Positions 46,654 through 50,309 of a stretch of DNA of 50,309 nt are shown here, piece by piece (the stretch's first letter is position 1; each line of letters begins with the position of its first letter). Both the position numbers and the translations under genes were made by a program. The notes beneath the pieces were generated by a model, which did not search any database, was not told the origin of the DNA, and saw only the letters and a list, made by a program, of their open reading frames with translations. This DNA comes from a virus, in the IMG/VR virus record IMGVR_UViG_3300025133_000161, positions 1-50,309 of that record. One strand, written 5' to 3'.

Positions 46654-46728
46654 GGGTCCATGGTGAAAGGGATATCACAGTAGACTTCTAATCTTCTATT
46701 CTAGGTTCGAGTCCTGGTGGACCTGCCA
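46654..46728 (+). tRNA. tRNA-Arg (anticodon TCT)
   Basis: 75 nt with encoded CCA. Acceptor GGGTCCA pairs with TGGACCT (G-T at the end), D stem GTGA/TCAC, anticodon stem GTAGA/TCTTC with one T-T mismatch around CTTCTAA (anticodon TCT, reading AGA), T arm CTAGG-TTCGAGT-CCTGG. It lies between the divergent HNH genes. Confidence 0.85.
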
Positions 46729-46735
46729 TATATTA

Positions 46736-46743
46736 TAAATAGT
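46736..46743 (-). promoter_or_regulatory. Reverse copy of ACTATTTA
   Basis: TAAATAGT on the + strand is the only minus-orientation copy of the motif seen. It faces tRNA-Arg and the minus-strand HNH gene, which fits a promoter for the one gene on that strand. Confidence 0.35.
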
Positions 46744-46744
46744 T

Positions 46745-46767
46745 GGATAGTATAAAAAATACTATCC
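46745..46767 (+). promoter_or_regulatory. 9-bp inverted repeat before + HNH gene
   Basis: GGATAGTAT (46745-46753) is the exact reverse complement of ATACTATCC (46759-46767) with an AAAAA loop. It could be a binding site, a hairpin in the leader of the endonuclease, or a processing signal. Confidence 0.5.
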
Positions 46768-46789
46768 ACAGCAGTATTAGGAAAACAAA

Positions 46790-47413
46790 GTGGGTCAAAG
46801 TAAAAACAATTACCAGCACAACGACGACGGAACAACGCACATCTTTTTAGAGACTAAGAATAAGCGCTTCCCGGGTAAGCACACAATTATTATAGACACA
46901 GAGGACTGGGAGGAGGTTAAGGAGTATAGCTGGCGCATTCACGGAAACAAGGCGACTAGTTATCCCTATGCTCAGACTAGCATCCCCAATCTAGAGGGAG
47001 GATGGACATATATCAACGCCACTACAAAAAATGGCTCTAAGAGAAGAGAGAAGAGAAAGCGAGTAACAACACTTCCACTACATCATATTATAATCGGAAA
47101 GCCACCCAAAGGAAAGATGGTTGATCATATAGATCGGAACGGCTTGAATAATAGAAGAGAGAATTTAAGGCTAACAACTAACAGTCAGAACCAACGAAAT
47201 TCCAAAGGATCCTCAAAGTCCTCGCAGTACAAGGGGGTTTATCGGGATATATCAAATAATAAATGGGCAGCCAATATTGGACATGAAGGAAAGGTGATCT
47301 ACATCGGCTCTTTCACCTGTGAGAAAGAAGCTGCTCTAGCTTATAATAAAAAAGCTTTAGAATTATGGGGAGATGAACACGCTTTCATGAACAAAGTAGA
47401 ACAAGACGGTTAG
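46790..47413 (+). CDS. HNH endonuclease with AP2-like DNA-binding domain
   Basis: 207 residues, GTG start after AGGAAAAC. The first part is an unusual domain (RFPGKHTIIIDTEDWEEVKE and a WRIHGNK strand). The HNH region is LHHIIIGKPPKGKMVDHIDR with NGLNNRRENLRLTTNSQNQ. The C-terminal part SQYKGVYRDISNNKWAANIG followed by GKVIYIGSFTCEKEAALAYN is an AP2-type DNA-binding domain. HNH-AP2 proteins are homing endonucleases. Its stop TAG lies inside the 3' tRNA fragment. Confidence 0.85.
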   Translation: MGQSKNNYQHNDDGTTHIFLETKNKRFPGKHTIIIDTEDWEEVKEYSWRIHGNKATSYPYAQTSIPNLEGGWTYINATTKNGSKRREKRKRVTTLPLHHIIIGKPPKGKMVDHIDRNGLNNRRENLRLTTNSQNQRNSKGSSKSSQYKGVYRDISNNKWAANIGHEGKVIYIGSFTCEKEAALAYNKKALELWGDEHAFMNKVEQDG

Positions 47414-47450
47414 CCGTAGGTCACAGGTTCGAATCCTGTCGGGCGTACCA
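47403..47450 (+). pseudogene. 3' part of the third tRNA (T arm, acceptor, CCA)
   Basis: ACAGG-TTCGAAT-CCTGT (47423-47439) is a perfect T arm, followed by acceptor strand CGGGCGT, discriminator A and CCA. AGGTC before it is a usual variable loop, preceded by GCCGT as the anticodon-stem 3' strand. Without its 5' half it is not a functional gene by itself. It pairs with the fragment at 46264 and overlaps the end of the HNH gene. Confidence 0.7.
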
Positions 47451-47460
47451 CGCATTTCCT

Positions 47461-47468
47461 ACTATTTA
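47461..47468 (+). promoter_or_regulatory. ACTATTTA motif (candidate late promoter)
   Basis: The motif lies just after the tRNA remnant and 6 nt before GTG 47475. With no ribosome-binding site visible, transcription from it would give a near-leaderless mRNA. Confidence 0.45.
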
Positions 47469-47474
47469 CTATGA

Positions 47475-47681
47475 GTGAAAGTAGGAGACCTAGTTAAGCT
47501 GAATATTCATTCGCATTTTACCAGTGGTATAAATGATATCATTGGTATACCTTTCGAGACATTTGGTGTCGTACTGCAGAAAAGGGGTGATGTATATAGT
47601 GTTATGTTCCCTACAGCTAGAGGTAATCAAATTCGAAGTTTTATGATTCAGGATTTAGAAATTGTGAGCGAGAGTGAATGA
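47475..47681 (+). CDS. Small SH3-like protein
   Basis: 68 residues, GTG start. It reads VGDLVKLNIHSHFTSG, then IGIPFETFGVVLQKRGDVYS and RSFMIQDLEIVSESE; the strand and turn pattern fits a KOW/SH3-like barrel. No ribosome-binding site precedes it, but an ACTATTTA motif is 6 nt upstream. It overlaps the next peptide gene by ATGA. Similar to the small proteins at 42670 and 48387. Confidence 0.55.
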   Translation: MKVGDLVKLNIHSHFTSGINDIIGIPFETFGVVLQKRGDVYSVMFPTARGNQIRSFMIQDLEIVSESE

Positions 47682-47767
47682 AAGATTTTAAACCAGCACT
47701 GAAGTTTTTTGCGCTTGACATGCTGCTAATTGTTGCTATGGTTTTGTTATACCATATGTGTTATTAA
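47678..47767 (+). CDS. 29-aa membrane micropeptide
   Basis: ATGA overlap with the previous stop. It reads MKDFKPALKFFALDMLLIVA then MVLLYHMCY: one membrane helix with a basic N-terminus. Too short for a firm call; coupling to the upstream gene supports it. Confidence 0.45.
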   Translation: MKDFKPALKFFALDMLLIVAMVLLYHMCY

Positions 47768-47768
47768 T

Positions 47769-47999
47769 ATGAAAGGCAATAAACTAATATATTCCAACTA
47801 TAAGAAGGATCGAATTAAAGGCTACAAAAAGCTCTTTAAGGAGCAGGAGAAATATTACGAGCCGCCCAAAAAAATAGCTCAGGGCATTGTTGAGGCGATG
47901 ACCGCGCAAGGCTATGAGATCAAATTGGATGAGGCCATCGCGTATATGAACTCCTCTTACGCTGTGTTCGATCGCAGTTACTATGAGAGTTCTCGTTAG
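47769..47999 (+). CDS. Hypothetical protein
   Basis: 76 residues from ATG 47769 (an in-frame ATG at 47730 lies inside the micropeptide). Basic first half (NYKKDRIKGYKKLFKEQEKY) and a helical second half (AMTAQGYEIKLDEAIAYMNS). No clear ribosome-binding site. Unknown function. Confidence 0.5.
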   Translation: MKGNKLIYSNYKKDRIKGYKKLFKEQEKYYEPPKKIAQGIVEAMTAQGYEIKLDEAIAYMNSSYAVFDRSYYESSR

Positions 48000-48015
48000 T
48001 TTACCTTACTTTAGC

Positions 48016-48023
48016 ACTATTTA
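48016..48023 (+). promoter_or_regulatory. ACTATTTA motif (candidate late promoter)
   Basis: The motif lies 57 nt before ATG 48081, with AAAGAGG in between. The same motif-RBS-gene layout occurs at 2376. Confidence 0.45.
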
Positions 48024-48080
48024 TTATTGATGTATTTACCATTAACAGGTTACACGAAAAATAATAAAAGAGGTGCTAAG

Positions 48081-48383
48081 ATGAAAGTTGGATCGGTTGC
48101 TTCACAAATTGTGACACCGTCCCGTCCAGGACAGGGTGTACAAACACAAAACCAAGAAGTAAATAATCAACAAAACAACAGACAGCCTGCCCAGCAAGAA
48201 CAAGAGTCTGTTACGAGCGAGAAGTATAACTGCCACAACTCCAAGTCTGGTATGAGCACAGAGGATTTTTTGCAGCTGCATAATTCCAGTGCCGAGGACA
48301 TGCTCGACGCTGTTAAAGACGTCATGGCCCTCAAGGTTATGGAGAAGACTTTGGAAGTTATTGATAAGATAGTTTCGGATTGA
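48081..48383 (+). CDS. Hypothetical protein, Gln/Asn-rich middle
   Basis: 100 residues from ATG 48081, chosen for AAAGAGGTG 7 nt upstream; an in-frame ATG at 48027 lies upstream without an RBS. Residues 20-45 are Gln/Asn-rich (QTQNQEVNNQQNNRQPAQQE) and probably disordered; the rest is helical (EDFLQLHNSSAEDMLDAVKD). Unknown function. Confidence 0.5.
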   Translation: MKVGSVASQIVTPSRPGQGVQTQNQEVNNQQNNRQPAQQEQESVTSEKYNCHNSKSGMSTEDFLQLHNSSAEDMLDAVKDVMALKVMEKTLEVIDKIVSD

Positions 48384-48386
48384 CTG

Positions 48387-48566
48387 ATGGAGATAGGCGA
48401 CCTAGTGACAGACAAAACGATGCCCGGGTCACGAGGCATTATTGTCGAGATTAAGTCGACAAGAAATGCGAAGTCTAAAACCACATATATAACTTATCTT
48501 GTTCATTGGTTTGATACTGAATTCAAATCGACGCATGGGCCAAATCAATTAGCGTTAATTAGTTGA
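48387..48566 (+). CDS. Small SH3-like protein
   Basis: 59 residues: MEIGDLVTDKTMPGSRGIIV then a strand-rich body (TYITYLVHWFDTEFKSTHG) ending NQLALIS. The start IGDLV and short strands resemble a small SH3-like barrel as at 47475. The ATG follows the previous stop after 3 nt without an obvious ribosome-binding site. Unknown function. Confidence 0.5.
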   Translation: MEIGDLVTDKTMPGSRGIIVEIKSTRNAKSKTTYITYLVHWFDTEFKSTHGPNQLALIS

Positions 48567-48585
48567 TTCATTATCAATAAAAATA

Positions 48586-48593
48586 ACTATTTA
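48586..48593 (+). promoter_or_regulatory. ACTATTTA motif (candidate late promoter)
   Basis: The motif lies 5 nt before ATG 48599, with no ribosome-binding site. It is the closest motif-to-start spacing in the window. Confidence 0.45.
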
Positions 48594-48598
48594 ATATT

Positions 48599-50309
48599 AT
48601 GAAGATGCAAAAGCTTTTCGAGAGTTGGAATAAGTTTAAATCTGATGTACTCATAGAAAATGTTCTTAATGAGGTTTCTTATGAGTTTTCTGAACACATT
48701 GAGGACTGGCTAGCCAACAATGGTGGCGAGCTTAATCTCCCGTTCAGTGATCTTTTTGACGGCAAAACACGCACGGTTGTTCCGCTAGGCCCAACCATGC
48801 AACCGGGCTCAAAAATATATCGACTAATTAGATGGCTAGAAGAACAGGGTTACGAAGTTGATTTTGGTTCTGGTCTTGTAACAAAAGAGTTCGAAAGTTA
48901 CACAGGGAATCCAAACGACCCTAACACTAAGAAGATAATGCGTAAGAAGCAGCAGAAGATTGGCAAAGTCTTGCAGCGCGCGGCAGCTTTGAACAAGAGG
49001 ATTGACGATAGTAGACAAGATGCCAACACGGCCCGTCAGAAGTTTTACGCCGATGCACCACCCTATACCGGAGGCGCGCGACCCAACGTATCAGAAGACG
49101 AGGCTTACAAGAAAGCTAATCTAGAAGTCGAGAAAGCACAGGCAGAATACAAGAAACACTTTAAGTATGAAGCTTATGGCACTACCTTGTACGAGTTTGT
49201 CGAGTTTTGGAATAAAGAGTCAAGGTATTTTCGTGAGAACCCAGAAGAGATGATGACAGACTACTCTGTTGTTATTTCCCGCCATCCAGTCGACGTATTA
49301 AGAATGTCTGACCATGGAAACATAAGCTCCTGCCATTCAGAAGGCAACTCACATTTTCACTGTGCAGTCAAAGAAGCTAAAGGTGCAGGCTCCGTTGCTT
49401 ACATAGTTGAGACTGCAGATTTGGACCAGATCGATTTGGAGGACGGTGAGATATTCGAGGATGACGATCGTGGAATCGACGGCATCGAGCCAGTCGGAAG
49501 AGTGAGACTCCGAAAGTTTGATAAGACCGGCACTTTTACATCTGATAACAAGTATTCTCTTCTCATGCCCGAAAAAAGAATCTATGGTCAAGACATGCCA
49601 GGATTCTATGAAGCTATTAGAGATTGGGCGTTAGAATCCCAAAAAGATAAGTGGTCTGAAGCGCTGAAAGAAGATGGTACTATGGATCCTGACTACCTCA
49701 GGGATTTTGTGCTCAAAGGCGCTCAATATCAGGACTCGAACGCGCGCTCTATTTTTAAGTCGGTCTTTAAAGACCATGGTGGCGAAGGCTTCGAACACGC
49801 TGAAGGAGGCGCCTGGCAAGACGATCAAGAAGAAGAAGAGCGCCTTGTCCGTGGCCTCGATGCTCTGATTGAAGAGATCGACGACCATGTTTATAATATG
49901 GAGCGTGAAGGGGAAAACCACGCTGGTTCGGTCGATGACGGCGGAGTGTATGTAAGGAGTTTTGACTGGCAAGTTGTAGACCCGCAAAGGATTGGATATG
50001 GTGACGAAGAGTGGAACCAAGAGAAAACTTACGAATGGGCAGAAATGGGTGGGCTACAAGATGCTCCCGACGATGGGCCTCAGGTTTATTCCTCGGCTGA
50101 GTGTGTGATTCGGATCATGCTCAATGGTGACAAAGCTGAGGATTTTCCAAGTGATCACAATGCAGGCGCTCTCGGCGGGCTTGAAAAGCTCACCAACACA
50201 ATGAGAGAAGTGGTGGATTTTGCAGCCGACAATAGTGGCTGGGGCCACTCTCTAAGTGACTACGACATTGAGGGCCCGGATTACGAGGACTACATAGAGT
50301 TTATTGCTA
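48599..50309 (+). CDS. Large protein with short N-terminal helix (3' end outside window)
   Basis: At least 570 residues; the frame is open to the right edge. It starts MKMQKLFESWNKFKSDVLIE, a short helix with the LFE and LIE spacing reminiscent of capsid-targeting signals. Near residues 225-260 it has VVISRHPVDVLRMSDHGN, then ISSCHSEGNSHFHCAVKEA, a Cys/His-rich patch. It ends as a very acidic body (DDQEEEERLVRG). Role unknown; position after an ACTATTTA motif suggests late expression. Confidence 0.6.
   Translation, partial: MKMQKLFESWNKFKSDVLIENVLNEVSYEFSEHIEDWLANNGGELNLPFSDLFDGKTRTVVPLGPTMQPGSKIYRLIRWLEEQGYEVDFGSGLVTKEFESYTGNPNDPNTKKIMRKKQQKIGKVLQRAAALNKRIDDSRQDANTARQKFYADAPPYTGGARPNVSEDEAYKKANLEVEKAQAEYKKHFKYEAYGTTLYEFVEFWNKESRYFRENPEEMMTDYSVVISRHPVDVLRMSDHGNISSCHSEGNSHFHCAVKEAKGAGSVAYIVETADLDQIDLEDGEIFEDDDRGIDGIEPVGRVRLRKFDKTGTFTSDNKYSLLMPEKRIYGQDMPGFYEAIRDWALESQKDKWSEALKEDGTMDPDYLRDFVLKGAQYQDSNARSIFKSVFKDHGGEGFEHAEGGAWQDDQEEEERLVRGLDALIEEIDDHVYNMEREGENHAGSVDDGGVYVRSFDWQVVDPQRIGYGDEEWNQEKTYEWAEMGGLQDAPDDGPQVYSSAECVIRIMLNGDKAEDFPSDHNAGALGGLEKLTNTMREVVDFAADNSGWGHSLSDYDIEGPDYEDYIEFIA

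Larger units (their letters stand above)
46277..47413. mobile_element. Endonuclease/tRNA-Arg cassette inside a tRNA gene
   Basis: The segment from the stop of the - HNH gene to the stop of the + HNH gene holds two outward-reading endonucleases with tRNA-Arg between. Its edges lie inside the 5' and 3' pieces of one apparent tRNA. This is what endonuclease insertion into a tRNA cluster would leave. Whether it moved as one unit or by two events cannot be told. Confidence 0.5.

Noticed and set aside
46264-47450. Group I intron with endonuclease inside the tRNA
   Set aside because: A real intron would be spliced from an anticodon loop and would not carry a complete tRNA-Arg and a divergent minus-strand gene. 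The left piece ends before an anticodon stem is formed. I therefore prefer insertion; intron catalytic core was not seen by eye but was not exhaustively searched.
1-50309. CRISPR array
   Set aside because: No set of regularly spaced direct repeats was seen; the only repeat pair found is the 34-nt element at 21763 and 22011.
1-50309. Canonical T4 TATAAATA late promoters in the + direction
   Set aside because: No consistent TATAAATA was found before + genes; the repeated motif instead is ACTATTTA, the opposite-strand reading, so it was reported as its own motif.
1-50309. Contig misjoin as explanation for the bacterial-type dnaE
   Set aside because: dnaE is embedded with 2-nt spacing to phage-like neighbours and the same tight gene packing on both sides, so it belongs to this genome as far as can be seen.

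Overview
The window is a stretch of a large tailed-phage genome with a contractile tail (T4-like myovirus architecture). The gene order capsid - neck - tail completion - sheath - tube - hub chaperone - tape measure - baseplate, followed by gp32-, UvsX-, gp41- and RNase H-type replication genes, is phage-specific. The overall look (class II ribonucleotide reductase, Hsp20, peptide deformylase, ClpP, many short conserved-hypothetical genes) resembles marine T4-like phages, but the host cannot be read from the sequence. All protein genes but one lie on the + strand, are tightly packed and often overlap by ATGA or a few bases. The exception is an HNH endonuclease at 46277-46618.

Layout. 1-5985: C-terminal part of the major capsid protein, small virion/decoration candidates, a lysine-rich H1-like protein and the neck/tail-completion genes. 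6071-18889: giant tail sheath (1144 aa), tail tube, a gp26-like hub chaperone whose reading frame continues in a second ORF through a T7 run, tape measure, and baseplate genes. 18901-28322: A-family DNA polymerase core, a divergent tubulin/FtsZ-like protein, ssDNA-binding protein, UvsX/RecA, dCMP deaminase, 5'-3' exonuclease, DnaB-type helicase and a B12-dependent ribonucleotide reductase. 28380-36708: GroES-like co-chaperonin, secreted lysozyme-like muramidase, nucleotidyltransferase-like protein, a full-length bacterial-type DNA polymerase III alpha, dUTPase, DUF3310 protein and an IMP dehydrogenase lacking CBS domains. 36709-45205: a ribbon-helix-helix/sigma-region-4 gene pair, ClpP, a possible nuclease, GroEL, glutaredoxin, Hsp20 and peptide deformylase. 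45198-50309: micro-genes, tRNA-Leu, tRNA-Arg, two HNH endonucleases that appear to split a third tRNA gene, SH3-like small proteins and the start of a large gene leaving the window.

How it works together. The left half builds the particle. The middle supplies replication and recombination: two different DNA polymerase families, SSB, recombinase, helicase and exonuclease. It also supplies the nucleotides: NrdJ reductase with glutaredoxin, dCMP deaminase, dUTPase and IMPDH. A proteostasis set (GroEL, GroES-like, Hsp20, ClpP, deformylase) is spread through the right half. Control appears to rest on a repeated intergenic motif, ACTATTTA (10 copies on +, all between genes), which is a candidate late promoter, and on several hairpins. 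One of these would hide the ribosome-binding site of the deformylase gene.

The most unusual points are the tRNA split by two outward-reading HNH genes, the degenerate tubulin-like protein next to DNA polymerase, the PolA + DnaE pair, phage-encoded GroEL plus GroES, the sigma-4-like zinc microprotein, and the frameshift signal in the tail chaperone. All functional names are from reading motifs by eye; no database search was run.
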